Assembly (NCBI RefSeq): GCF_019977755.1
Contig: NZ_AP025144.1
Span: 1,302,001-1,366,000, forward strand
Length of the DNA stretch: 64,000 nucleotides
Reading direction: 5' to 3'
Origin: Vibrio penaeicida
Lineage (GTDB): Bacteria > Pseudomonadota > Gammaproteobacteria > Enterobacterales > Vibrionaceae
Shown piece after piece: positions 32,583 through 41,681 of this stretch. Position numbers and translations under genes: made by a program. The notes beneath the pieces were generated by a model. It ran no database searches. It was not told the origin of the DNA and was given only the letters and a program-made list of their open reading frames with translations. How positions within the stretch are numbered: the stretch's first letter is position 1; the number at the start of each line of letters is the position of its first letter.

Positions 32583-32954
32583 ATGTCCCAAGAAACTCTA
32601 GATGCCTGTAAAGCAGGGATCATGGCTTGGCAAAATGCGTTCAATCAAGGAGATGCAGAAGGTTACGCTTCTCAATATGCCGAGAGTACAGAAATGGTGG
32701 CTAAGCCATTCGGCATATTTAAAGGAAGAGATGAGATAGAAACGTTTTGGGCAAATCTCATTGGTCAGGGTTTTACTGAGGTCGAATATTCCAATATAGA
32801 TTGGCAACCAGAAGGAGAGGATGGCTATATTTTGACTGCACAGTGGCAGATGAACAAAGCCTATAGTGTGTTTCATCGTGAGCATTGGCAGATCCAAGCC
32901 GACGGCAAGGCAAGGTTGGTTTACGACGAATTTGAAGTGCTCGGTGAACGCTAG
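32583..32954 (+). CDS. NTF2-like / SnoaL-type small protein
   Basis: A 123-residue protein with the NTF2-like fold pattern: helix AGIMAWQNAFNQGDAEGYA, YAESTEMVAKPFGIFKGRDEI, then beta strands ending YDEFEVLGE. Such domains serve as small-molecule isomerases, dehydratases or binding modules; the substrate is unknown. It starts 20 bases from the divergent LysR remnant, which may once have regulated it. Confidence 0.8.
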   Translation: MSQETLDACKAGIMAWQNAFNQGDAEGYASQYAESTEMVAKPFGIFKGRDEIETFWANLIGQGFTEVEYSNIDWQPEGEDGYILTAQWQMNKAYSVFHREHWQIQADGKARLVYDEFEVLGER

Positions 32955-32985
32955 ATCTGAATGGTAAGATCAGAATTCGTAGGCT

Positions 32986-34722
32986 TTACTGCGTGAGTTC
33001 ATCTGCAAAAATCTTGTCGCGCACTGTCCAGAACCGTCCAGATTTTCTTGCAATGACAAACTGAGGCAAGCGGAATCGGTGCTGATGGTTGACTACCTTT
33101 GTGGGTGAGCTCTCTTCAAATGGACGATGACGGTCCGCCAGATGAGGGCGAACAAACATTTTTTGAAATGTCTCTTTCTGTTTTTTAGTCGTCAGCGACC
33201 AAAACTGATGGACCTGAGCATTGTTATCACCGTAATAAGTGACTTTAAGCTGCGGTTTGCCATTCTCGTTTTTATGAACAGAGAGCTGCATATCCGTGCA
33301 TTCAAAAACTAGCGCATCTTTCAGGTTCAACGCTTCTTTGAGTTTTTTGTCGGGGTCTACTAATGTAGCGTCGCACTCATGGCAGATACGAGCAGCAATG
33401 TCATTATCGGCACCGCATTCAGGGCAGTATTTCGCACGAAAGCGGTAGTCGCAGTGCTCTCGCGTGCCATCTTCTTCTTCAAAGTAGCCTTGGCATTTCC
33501 TGCCATAGTGTTCGACTAAGAAGCCAGCTGCGTCAAGTTTGCCCCAAAAGCTGTTGTTAAAGCCGCAAGATGGGCAAGGTATGGTGATAATTTCGCTATC
33601 AGAGTCTGGTTTTGGGTTACCTATTTCAGGTTGATAAAGGTCGTAACTATTTCCTGCGTAATCGAGCACCAAACATTCGGTCTTTCCGTTCGAAAGACGA
33701 AGCCCTCGCCCAACAATTTGCTGGTACAAGCTCACCGATTCGGTAGGGCGTAAAATTGCAATTAAATCGACGTGAGGTGCATCAAAACCAGTGGTCAAAA
33801 CTGATACATTAACCAAGAATTTGATATCTCGATTTTTAAAAGACTGGATAATACGGTCACGTTCTTTTGTTTCTGTATCTCCAATAACGAGTGAGCACTC
33901 ATTTTCCGGTAAGAGGGAAAGAATTTCCTGAGCATGCCTGACTGTTGCCGCAAAAATCATGACGCCATGTCGGTTTAGAGCTTGAGCAATAATTTGTTGG
34001 ACGATTTGCGGTGTCGCTCGTTTGGACTGCTCTATCACCATGTCCATCTCGGACTCTTTATATCGTCCGGTGGATGCGGGCTTGAGCTGAGAAAAGTCGT
34101 AACTCAATACAGGCGCGTCGACCAATTTCGCCGGAGTAAGGAATCCTTCATCGAGTAGGTAGCGAATTGGAAGTTCGAAAATGCAATCTCGGAAAAATCG
34201 AGGTTCTTCGCTGCGAACCAATCCTCGGGTGTGGTACTGGTATATCCAACCCATACCTAAGCGGTACGGGGTGGCAGTTAAACCAAGAACTTTAATACCT
34301 GGGTTTATGGATTGAACATGGCTGATGACTTTACGGTAGCTGCTGCTGGTGTTGTCGGGGACGCGATGACACTCGTCGATAACCAGCAACGAAAATTGGT
34401 TTGCAAACGCGTCAAGGTTTCGGACGACAGATTGGACAGATGCAAATACAACTTGTTGGTCTGTTTCTTTGCGCCCTAAACCTGCCGAGTAAATGGAACC
34501 TTGCAAATCATACCCTTCGTACTTGGCATGATTTTGCTCAACAAGTTCTTTTACGTGAGCAAGTACTAACACTCTTCCTTTTGCTAGGCGAGCCAATTCA
34601 GCAATTACGAGGCTTTTGCCTGCACCGGTTGGGAGCACTATTACCGCAGGTGAGTTATTTTTACGAAAATAATGCACAACCGCTTTAACGGAATCGGCTT
34701 GGTAGGGGCGAAGGGTGTACAT
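32986..34722 (-). CDS. radD: DEAD/DEAH-box helicase RadD (YejH)
   Basis: A 578-residue superfamily 2 helicase. Walker A is LPTGAGKS near residue 31, motif II is DECH in VIDECHRVPD, motif III is GLTATPYR, and the C-terminal RecA domain has IVGRGLR. Cysteine pairs (PCPSCGFN; YCPECGAD; ICHEC) indicate zinc-binding ribbons after residue 390. RadD of E. coli aids recombination repair and works with RecA and SSB. Its adjacency to rsuA and bcr matches the E. coli order and supports the name. Length is close to the 586 residues of E. coli. Confidence 0.92.
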   Translation of the reverse strand: MYTLRPYQADSVKAVVHYFRKNNSPAVIVLPTGAGKSLVIAELARLAKGRVLVLAHVKELVEQNHAKYEGYDLQGSIYSAGLGRKETDQQVVFASVQSVVRNLDAFANQFSLLVIDECHRVPDNTSSSYRKVISHVQSINPGIKVLGLTATPYRLGMGWIYQYHTRGLVRSEEPRFFRDCIFELPIRYLLDEGFLTPAKLVDAPVLSYDFSQLKPASTGRYKESEMDMVIEQSKRATPQIVQQIIAQALNRHGVMIFAATVRHAQEILSLLPENECSLVIGDTETKERDRIIQSFKNRDIKFLVNVSVLTTGFDAPHVDLIAILRPTESVSLYQQIVGRGLRLSNGKTECLVLDYAGNSYDLYQPEIGNPKPDSDSEIITIPCPSCGFNNSFWGKLDAAGFLVEHYGRKCQGYFEEEDGTREHCDYRFRAKYCPECGADNDIAARICHECDATLVDPDKKLKEALNLKDALVFECTDMQLSVHKNENGKPQLKVTYYGDNNAQVHQFWSLTTKKQKETFQKMFVRPHLADRHRPFEESSPTKVVNHQHRFRLPQFVIARKSGRFWTVRDKIFADELTQ

Positions 34723-34793
34723 ACAGTAATGAAAATCGTCATTTATTTTTATTTGCTGGGTATAATACCCGACTTAGTAGTTATGAGGTATCC

Positions 34794-35489
34794 ATGCGTT
34801 TAGACAAATTTCTCTGTGATGCTCTAGGAGCAACACGTAAAGAAGCCACCAAAATCATTAAAAGTGGCGATGTAACCGTCAATGACACCATACAAAAAAG
34901 TGGTGCCTTCAAAGTAACCGAAGCATGCGACGTTGAATGGCAAGGTCGAACTATCACCATGCAAGGTCCGCGATACATTATGCTGTTCAAGCCGGATGGC
35001 TTTGTATGTTCCCATGAAGATGGGTTCAACCACACCGCATTTGTTTTACTAGACGAAGTGAAAATGGAAAATTTGCACTTCGCAGGCAGGCTAGATGTGG
35101 ATACAACAGGGCTGGTTCTTATTACGGACGATGGTAAATGGTCGCATCGTATTACTTCACCAAAACATAAGTGTGAAAAAACCTATCGTGTGTGGCTTGC
35201 TGATCCTGTGCAACAAGAGTATGTTGACCAGTTCAAACAGGGAATTGAGCTCAGAAATGAAAAAGAGCCGACTTTACCAGCCCAACTCGAAATCATTGAT
35301 GAAAAAGAAGTACTGCTGACAATTCACGAAGGTAAGTATCATCAAGTTAAGCGAATGTTTGCGGCACTTGGCAATAAAGTAGAAGGGCTTCACCGAGAGC
35401 GCATCGGTGACATCTATTTGGATGAAGACCTAGAACCTGGTGAATATCGTTATCTGACCCAAGAAGAAATTGATTCTGTCTATTCGTGA
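34794..35489 (+). CDS. rsuA: 16S rRNA pseudouridine(516) synthase RsuA
   Basis: A 231-residue enzyme that makes pseudouridine 516 in 16S rRNA. An S4 RNA-binding domain comes first (MRLDKFLCDALGATRKEATK), then the catalytic domain with the active Asp in GRLDVDTTGLVLIT. The C-terminal EGKYHQVKRMFAALGNKV is the family motif. It is divergent from radD, and GAGG precedes the start. A MITE-like repeat separates it from bcr, which normally follows. Confidence 0.95.
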   Translation: MRLDKFLCDALGATRKEATKIIKSGDVTVNDTIQKSGAFKVTEACDVEWQGRTITMQGPRYIMLFKPDGFVCSHEDGFNHTAFVLLDEVKMENLHFAGRLDVDTTGLVLITDDGKWSHRITSPKHKCEKTYRVWLADPVQQEYVDQFKQGIELRNEKEPTLPAQLEIIDEKEVLLTIHEGKYHQVKRMFAALGNKVEGLHRERIGDIYLDEDLEPGEYRYLTQEEIDSVYS

Positions 35490-35552
35490 TTAAGCCTAAG
35501 GGGCGCAAAGCCAGTCACCTTTAGGTATTGTCGTGTCTATAGGTTGGAATTG

Positions 35553-35837
35553 ATATACCCAAGTGACCTCAAGATACTTGGTTCAGCGAGATTTAACTGT
35601 CTTTAAGACAAGGCATCGATTTGATGATTTAGTGGTTCTAAATCAAAAATCGGTAACGCAGTATGAAAGCCAGTTAAACTCGCCCTTGGGAGCCCATATT
35701 CTGTCCCATTTCTTCGTCAAAGAACTTGGAAAGGATTCATTATTCCGCTGCGTTCCTGATTTTTTGAAATAAAGAGGCTTGAACTGAAACAGAATATGAG
35801 GCTCTGAATCCTGCATCTTGAGGTGACTTGGGTATAT
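35553..35837. repeat. MITE-like element with 24-bp terminal inverted repeats
   Basis: A 285-bp noncoding stretch. The left end reads ATATACCCAAGTGACCTCAA. The right end, read inward, begins ATATACCCAAGTCACCTCAA, so the ends match except one base. No transposase is inside; a 69-residue frame within it looks like nothing known. It sits between rsuA and bcr, 45 bases before the bcr start, and could affect bcr expression. Confidence 0.82.
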
Positions 35838-35881
35838 ACCTATTACTGACAGTTTTTTCTCATCTTTTCTCTAGGAGAGTT

Positions 35882-37072
35882 ATGTCTTCTCAAAAGACAC
35901 CCCAGCTCAGCTTATTGCTGTTCATTATTTTAGGAGCCATCGGGGCTCTTACTCCGCTCGCGATCGATATGTATTTGCCCGCGATGCCTGCTATAGCAAA
36001 AGATCTCGGAGTCACTGCGGGTGAGGTACAAATCACCTTAACTGCATACACCTTAGGGTTTGCATTTGGGCAGTTACTGCATGGTCCACTGGCAGACAGT
36101 TATGGCCGGAGGCCTGTGCTGTTAATCGGCGTCGTATTGTTCGCGCTTGCGTCAATAGTGTCTGCGACCACAACGGGTATTGATGCATTAATGGCAGTAC
36201 GTGTCGCGCAGGGGTTTGCCGGAGCTGCGGCAGCGGTTGTGATTCAGGCGGTGGTCAGAGATATGTTCGATAGAGAAGATTTTTCTCGTACGATGTCTTT
36301 TATCACTCTTGTGATGACACTAGCACCGTTAGTGGCTCCTATGATAGGTGGCCACTTAGCGGTTTGGTTTGGATGGCGTTCCATCTTCTGGACGTTGGCC
36401 ATATTTTCCGCCGTTGTGATTGCTGCTGTTTTATGGAAAATCCCAGAGACATTAGCACCAGAGAATAGGCAGCCATTAAACTTCAGAACAAGTTTGAGAA
36501 ACTACGCTAAATTGTGTACCAATCCTGTGGCGTTAGGGCTCATTCTATCAAGCGCGTTTTCATTTTCGGGCATGTTTGTTTTTTTAACGGCTGGTTCTTT
36601 TGTTTATATCGATCTTTATCATGTCACTCCTGATCAATTTGGTTATCTATTTGGACTGAATATTATCTGCATGATCCTGATGACGATTCTCAACGGTCGG
36701 ATTGTAAAGAAAGTTGGTTCGCATTGGATGCTAAGGTTTGGATTAGCACTTAAATTGATTGCCGGAGTTGGGCTTTTTCTCGGCTGGTTATTTGATTTAG
36801 GATTATGGGGTATTGTTCCCTTTGTTGTGCTGTTTGTCGGGACCATTGCGACGATTGGCAGCAACAGCATGGCGCTGCTACTTAGCGGGTACCCTAATAT
36901 GGCAGGTACTGCCTCTTCTTTGGCGGGCACGCTGAGGTTTGGTATGGGATCTCTCATGGGCGCTGTGGTTGCCTTTATGCCGTCGAATACACAAGTACCA
37001 ATGATTATGATGATGACGCTCTGTGCGGTATTATCCGCACTATTTTACTGGACGCTAGGAAGAAAGGCGTAA
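35882..37072 (+). CDS. bcr: Bcr/CflA-family drug efflux transporter
   Basis: A 396-residue major facilitator superfamily exporter with 12 membrane segments. It has the family signature TPLAIDMYLPAMPAIAKDLG after the first helix and GPLADSYGRRPVLLIG (MFS motif A) between helices 2 and 3. E. coli Bcr exports bicyclomycin and other compounds by proton antiport. The ATG at 35882 follows AGGAG; earlier starts lie in the repeat. Order rsuA-bcr is as in E. coli. The stop overlaps the DUF2913 start by one base, implying coupling. Confidence 0.93.
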   Translation: MSSQKTPQLSLLLFIILGAIGALTPLAIDMYLPAMPAIAKDLGVTAGEVQITLTAYTLGFAFGQLLHGPLADSYGRRPVLLIGVVLFALASIVSATTTGIDALMAVRVAQGFAGAAAAVVIQAVVRDMFDREDFSRTMSFITLVMTLAPLVAPMIGGHLAVWFGWRSIFWTLAIFSAVVIAAVLWKIPETLAPENRQPLNFRTSLRNYAKLCTNPVALGLILSSAFSFSGMFVFLTAGSFVYIDLYHVTPDQFGYLFGLNIICMILMTILNGRIVKKVGSHWMLRFGLALKLIAGVGLFLGWLFDLGLWGIVPFVVLFVGTIATIGSNSMALLLSGYPNMAGTASSLAGTLRFGMGSLMGAVVAFMPSNTQVPMIMMMTLCAVLSALFYWTLGRKA

Positions 37073-37731
37073 TGTCTAAATACCATATTGAGATTCAAAA
37101 CCTTGTTAATACTGCTTTAGATGAAATGGCAGAAGAGCACAATAAAGGGCGTTTAGCCGATACACCGGTGAGCAACACGCACTTTATTCTTCGCTGGATC
37201 ACACGTGCGATTAAAGGTCAGCGTTTTCATCGTGTTGTTAGCGGAGATTTAATTCGCTGGCAAAAATCAGGTCGAAGCAAAGGTACGCAACTCGATCTAC
37301 TGTTATTGTTCCGTCAAATTTCTCAGTTATACGCTAAATTTACGCCAGCAGATAAAGACGCGACCCCTGTTTTAGATAGCGAAATTGAAGGTTTTATCGA
37401 TTTCATGGAAGCGAAGGGGTGGGCTGTGTGTACTGAATATGATGCCAGAGAGAAGATTCAAGTCTTTACAGAAGGCGACAGTTCATTTTTGCTCTGTTCA
37501 CATCAATGCGATGATTGCTTTGAAGGCACTGATTTAATCAAGCCAATGAGCTGGTATGTACGCGGTAATCACGCGGAATTTATCCGTTTGGCAACGGAGC
37601 AGGGTTTTTTGGTCCACAAAGTCACCGATTATAAATCTAAGGTTAAATACCATGGTGAGTATTTGGTGTACCCAAATAACCAAGGTCCGCAATTAGCCGA
37701 AATTCCACTTGGCTATGGTATGGATAAGTAG
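37072..37731 (+). CDS. DUF2913 family protein
   Basis: A 219-residue cytosolic protein. The N-terminal FILRWITRAIKGQRFHRVVS and LIRWQKSGRSKGTQLDLLLL fit my recollection of DUF2913, a family seen in vibrios and relatives with no known role. The middle holds a small cysteine cluster (SFLLCSHQCDDCFEG) that might bind a metal. It is coupled to bcr by a one-base overlap, and a terminator follows. Confidence 0.65.
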   Translation: MSKYHIEIQNLVNTALDEMAEEHNKGRLADTPVSNTHFILRWITRAIKGQRFHRVVSGDLIRWQKSGRSKGTQLDLLLLFRQISQLYAKFTPADKDATPVLDSEIEGFIDFMEAKGWAVCTEYDAREKIQVFTEGDSSFLLCSHQCDDCFEGTDLIKPMSWYVRGNHAEFIRLATEQGFLVHKVTDYKSKVKYHGEYLVYPNNQGPQLAEIPLGYGMDK

Positions 37732-37764
37732 AACTAGATAGAAAATAGATCCAGATAGGTATAG

Positions 37765-37793
37765 TAGGGAGCCCAGAGGCTTCCTATTTTTTC
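37765..37793 (+). terminator. Rho-independent terminator of bcr-DUF2913
   Basis: Arms TAGGGAGCC (37765-37773) and GGCTTCCTA (37778-37786) with a 4-base loop and one G-T pair, followed by TTTTTT. It overlaps the last codons of the convergent SDR gene. Confidence 0.75.
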
Positions 37794-39235
37794 GCCTTAT
37801 TCTCGAGCTTTGCTTGTTGAACAATGGCTTTGACCATTCCTTGAAAAACAAATAGGTGCGCTGGCATCATGGCAAACCAATAGAGCAACCCTAAAAAGCC
37901 TTTCGGGTGCCACCAAGCGGTGACGTTCAGCTCCCTGTAGTTCCCGTGGTCTTTTATCGAGAATTCTAACCGCCCTAATCCAGGACCTTTCATTCCAAAC
38001 AACAAAGAAATAAAGGCGTTTTCTTCGTGTTTAATGACTTTCCAAGAATCGATGTAGTCGCCTTCTTTTAATGCAGAATCGCTGGGCTTTTGCCTTACTG
38101 GAAAAGATCCGCCAGCTAGCACATCCATCCACTCTCTAAGTCGCCACATCCACGTAGCAAAAAAGTATCCTTTTTCATAGCTTCCAATTTCTTTAACCAC
38201 TTTCCAGAGACTTTGCGCATCCATTTCGGTTTGTATGCTAGCGCCCGTCTTTTTAGGGTAGTAGCCAAAGCCTGGCTGCCACCTCTTAAGCGCAGAAGGA
38301 TCAAACCCCCAAACGTTGGATTTCAAATAAGCACCTTCACTTGCAATTGCGGATGCGACGGCTTGTTCGAAAGGTATTAGAGGTTGAGGGAATTTACGCT
38401 CTAGGGCTTGGCTGTCGGCTATGAAATCGTGTGTTAGTCCTGCTAATAGCGCTCTCCCTACACTAGAAGGAACGGAAGTTACCATACCCAACCAATAGCT
38501 CGCCATCTTAGGTGTGAGTATTCGTGTCGATAAAATTGAGCGTTTTCTTCGAGTGACTTTGCAAAGGATCTGAAACTGCTCTCGATAGCTTAAAACATCG
38601 GGACCGCCCGCTTCGAATACGTGGCTTTCGCTCGGAGTGTCTTTTGCTAGCGCTAACAGGTAGTGATTTAAGTTGTCTAGTGCGATTGGATTAGCTTTGG
38701 AGCTTACCCACTTCGGTGTAATCAGGATAGGGAGGTTATAGACGAAGTCTCGCATGATCTCGAACGCGGCGCTGCCTGCACCAATAATGACACCAGCACG
38801 AACTTCCGTAACGGGGACATGAGATTGTCTTAGTACGTTACCTGTTTCTCGTCTTGCTTGTAGGTGCTTAGAATCGCCAGTTTGAGGTTGAAGTGAGCTC
38901 AGGTAAATAACGTGTTGGATTTGGCTTTTATCCAAGGCTTGGCGAAAATTCTCTGCCAGTGACAGTTCATAATCGATGAAGTCATACCCGTGTGCCATGC
39001 CATGTACTAGAAAGAACGCGAGGTCAAAGTGATTGACAAAATTTAACGTAGATTCGCGATCGGCTAAATCAAGGTATTGCACTGTTAAGTTAGGATGCTC
39101 AGGAACACGACGTTTTAGGAACTCAAATTGGCGAGCGACCGCCGTTACGGCGTACCCCTCTCTTAATAAAAGTGGAATCAACTGTGAGCCGACATAGCCG
39201 GATGCCCCAAGTACCAACACTCGTTTTAAATCCAT
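37784..39235 (-). CDS. NAD(P)-binding SDR protein with DUF2867 domain
   Basis: A 483-residue protein. Residues 1-220 form an extended short-chain dehydrogenase fold (VLVLGASGYVGSQLIPLLL as the dinucleotide site; VIYLSSLQP; EVRAGVIIGAGS). The C-terminal third is DUF2867 (GSYEKGYFFATWMWRLREWM; GPGLGRLEFSIKDHG; FMMP-like YWFAMMPAHLFVF), an SRPBCC-like lipid-binding fold. It probably acts on a hydrophobic substrate; the reaction is unknown. Divergent from the MATE gene, with a palindrome in the shared region. Confidence 0.87.
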   Translation of the reverse strand: MDLKRVLVLGASGYVGSQLIPLLLREGYAVTAVARQFEFLKRRVPEHPNLTVQYLDLADRESTLNFVNHFDLAFFLVHGMAHGYDFIDYELSLAENFRQALDKSQIQHVIYLSSLQPQTGDSKHLQARRETGNVLRQSHVPVTEVRAGVIIGAGSAAFEIMRDFVYNLPILITPKWVSSKANPIALDNLNHYLLALAKDTPSESHVFEAGGPDVLSYREQFQILCKVTRRKRSILSTRILTPKMASYWLGMVTSVPSSVGRALLAGLTHDFIADSQALERKFPQPLIPFEQAVASAIASEGAYLKSNVWGFDPSALKRWQPGFGYYPKKTGASIQTEMDAQSLWKVVKEIGSYEKGYFFATWMWRLREWMDVLAGGSFPVRQKPSDSALKEGDYIDSWKVIKHEENAFISLLFGMKGPGLGRLEFSIKDHGNYRELNVTAWWHPKGFLGLLYWFAMMPAHLFVFQGMVKAIVQQAKLENKAKK

Positions 39236-39392
39236 AAACTTCTATTACCTATCTTTAATAAATAGTGCTTTCTGGGTATATGTAAACATTTGGCAAGAAG
39301 CTCCTAGATAGTGAAGATAATCGCCAAAGGCTATTCATTTTGAAACCCTAACATATTGAGTATATTTATTTTTGTTATTCATATAGATTGGT

Positions 39393-39411
39393 ATACCCAG
39401 CATATGGGTAT
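39393..39411. promoter_or_regulatory. Palindrome in the SDR/MATE divergent region
   Basis: ATACCCA (39393-39399) and TGGGTAT (39405-39411) are perfect arms around a 5-base spacer. A further TGGGTAT lies at about 39275. It could be a repressor operator for one or both divergent genes; the regulator is unknown. Confidence 0.4.
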
Positions 39412-39501
39412 GTAATTAGGGAAACGTGATTCTGTACGGTTTCTGCTCAACTTTTACTCCAATACCTTTACTCCAAAACAAATCGATGGCAAGAGGGACG
39501 T

Positions 39502-40881
39502 ATGACATCAGCAATGCATCTTGTATTTCACCATACTCGAGGGGACTTTATTCGGAAACTGTTTGCCATTGCTTTGCCTATTGCGTTGCAAAGTGTGATG
39601 TTTTCGAGCCGTGGGTTGGTTGATGTATTAATGCTAGGGCAACTTGGTGAAGCCGACATTGCGGCTGTGGGTATCGCGTCACGCGCTATGTTTGTCACCA
39701 CTATCATGCTGGTGGGAATTACAACCGGTGGTTCTATGCTCATTGCTCAGTATTGGGGGGCAGGTAATCACAAAGGGGTGAAGGAAAGTACAGCGTTGAC
39801 GTGGATGATAGCAAGCTTGACTGCCGCGGTTACCGTTGTTGGCTTTTCACTATTTCCATCTCAAGTGATGAGCCTTGCAACCGACTCACCTGAAGTCGTT
39901 GCTTTGGGAACCGACTATATTTTGCTTACTGCATTCAGCATGTTTGGTGTGGCGTTTGTCGCGAGCATGGCAGTGGGGCTACGTTCAATTCAAAAGCCCG
40001 GTCTGAGTACTTTTTTTAGTGGTATTGGTATCGTTTCGAATGTGTTTCTGAACTGGGTTTTCATCTTCGGAAATATAGGCGCGCCTGCAATGGGAATAAA
40101 AGGCGCGGCTATTGCTACCTTGATAAGCAGCGCCATTGAAGTGTGCTGTCTTTACGGGTACTTGTACTCCAAAAAACATTTATTGTCTTTTGGTTTCCAT
40201 GAAATGGTAACAGTTTGGAATCGAGAAACCGTCATTCGTTTCTTGAAACTTTCAATGCCAACGACATTTAACTTTCTTGCTTGGGCTGGGGGTTTATTTG
40301 TCTATCACGCAATCATGGGACAAACAGGTGTTCAGGGGCTTGCCGCACTCTCTGTGATGACCCCTGTGGAATCCATTTCCCTTTGCGTAATGATTGGCAT
40401 CTCTACCGCTTCAGCCGCCCTCATTGGTAATCAATTGGGGGCGAAGGACTTAGAGTCAATTTATTATCGCGCTATCGGCCTCGTGGTGGTGAACATAGGT
40501 GTGGGGATTGTTACAGCGACGCTTCTTTATTTATCTCAGATCTATATTTTGGAAGCGTTTACCGCATTGTCTGATGAAACACGAGCACTCAGCCAGAAAT
40601 TCATGTTGGTATTAAGTGTGGGGATCGTTCTTCGCTCCTTACCTATGATGGCGATTGTTGGTGTGCTTAGAGCGGGTGGTGATGTTAATTTCTGCTTGTA
40701 TCAAGACTTGGTTGCTCAGTGGGTTATCGGCATTCCAGTTACTGCGTTTTGTGCCATCGTCCTTGGGTGGAAGCCGGAATATATTTATGCACTATTTTTG
40801 CTTGAAGAGCTCATTAAATGGTTTGGGTCAACGTACCGTATAAAAAGCAAGAAGTGGATTAGAAATTTGGTTGAAAATTGA
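39502..40881 (+). CDS. MATE-family multidrug efflux transporter
   Basis: A 459-residue inner-membrane exporter with 12 predicted helices. Family features include FAIALPIALQSVMFSSRGLVD, LGQLGEADIAAVGIA and GGSMLIAQYWGAGN in the first half and their repeat ISTASAALIGNQLGAKD in the second. MATE proteins export cationic compounds using Na+ or H+ gradients. The start at 39502 is acceptable; an ATG four codons later is possible. It stands alone; an unrelated ABC operon follows 128 bases later. Confidence 0.9.
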   Translation: MTSAMHLVFHHTRGDFIRKLFAIALPIALQSVMFSSRGLVDVLMLGQLGEADIAAVGIASRAMFVTTIMLVGITTGGSMLIAQYWGAGNHKGVKESTALTWMIASLTAAVTVVGFSLFPSQVMSLATDSPEVVALGTDYILLTAFSMFGVAFVASMAVGLRSIQKPGLSTFFSGIGIVSNVFLNWVFIFGNIGAPAMGIKGAAIATLISSAIEVCCLYGYLYSKKHLLSFGFHEMVTVWNRETVIRFLKLSMPTTFNFLAWAGGLFVYHAIMGQTGVQGLAALSVMTPVESISLCVMIGISTASAALIGNQLGAKDLESIYYRAIGLVVVNIGVGIVTATLLYLSQIYILEAFTALSDETRALSQKFMLVLSVGIVLRSLPMMAIVGVLRAGGDVNFCLYQDLVAQWVIGIPVTAFCAIVLGWKPEYIYALFLLEELIKWFGSTYRIKSKKWIRNLVEN

Positions 40882-41009
40882 ACACAAGTCTCCCTTGTAA
40901 TGTAACGGTGTGCATATATTGTGATCTCTGCGTCAAAATACTTCCTAGGCTTCCTGTTTTAGTGTAGATTCTCATACCTAATTTCTAACTAAGCCAGTTG
41001 AGTAAGTGA

Positions 41010-41681
41010 ATGTTAAATCTTTCAGACCTATGTAAAGGGTACGTGGATGGTGGAGAGTTTCACCCCGTACTGCAAGGGGCTGAATTGACATTGAAGCAAG
41101 GAGAGCAGCTCGCCCTGATGGGGGAAAGCGGATCGGGAAAAAGCACCTTACTCAATTTAATAGCAGGAATCGATCAAGTTGATTCCGGCGAAATATGGTT
41201 TTCGAAATTTTCTATGCATGCGCAACCTGAATATAAGCGTACAGCGTATCGCAGAAATAATATTGGCCACATCTTTCAACAGTTCAATTTGCTTCCTACT
41301 CTAAATATTGCAGACAATATACGTTTTTGTAGACAGCTCAAAGGGCTTCCAGAAGATCGAGGCTTATGGCGGCAAATACTCTCGGCGCTTGATCTCATGC
41401 CTTTACTCGGTCGATACCCTGAAGAAGTATCTGGTGGCCAGCAGCAGCGTGCTGCAATAGCGCGTTCTCTCTATATGGAACCAAAACTTCTTTTAGCAGA
41501 TGAGCCGACAGGTAGTCTAGATGAAAGAAACGCAGAAGCTGTTATGCGGCTTCTTACGAGCTTAACAAAACAGCTCGACTGTACGTTATTGCTTGTCACA
41601 CACAGTGAAAAAGTGGCGCAACACATGGAAGGTTGCATTCGCCTGCAAGGAGGGCAACTGCATGTTATGGCCCGTAGTTAA
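41010..41681 (+). CDS. ABC transporter ATPase of an AttEFGH-like exporter
   Basis: A 223-residue ATPase of the LolD/MacB type: Walker A GESGSGKST, Q-loop FQQFNLLPTLN, signature VSGGQQQR, Walker B LLLADEPTGS and a switch His in LLVTHSE. These ATPases power FtsX-type permeases that move lipoproteins or peptides out of the inner membrane. Its last 20 bases overlap the permease gene, so they are coupled. First gene of the att-like operon; presumed promoter in 40882-41009. Confidence 0.9.
   Translation: MLNLSDLCKGYVDGGEFHPVLQGAELTLKQGEQLALMGESGSGKSTLLNLIAGIDQVDSGEIWFSKFSMHAQPEYKRTAYRRNNIGHIFQQFNLLPTLNIADNIRFCRQLKGLPEDRGLWRQILSALDLMPLLGRYPEEVSGGQQQRAAIARSLYMEPKLLLADEPTGSLDERNAEAVMRLLTSLTKQLDCTLLLVTHSEKVAQHMEGCIRLQGGQLHVMARS

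Noticed and set aside
35563..35772. 69-residue reading frame inside the repeat upstream of bcr
   Set aside because: The frame lies within the MITE-like element, has no ribosome-binding site and resembles no protein family.
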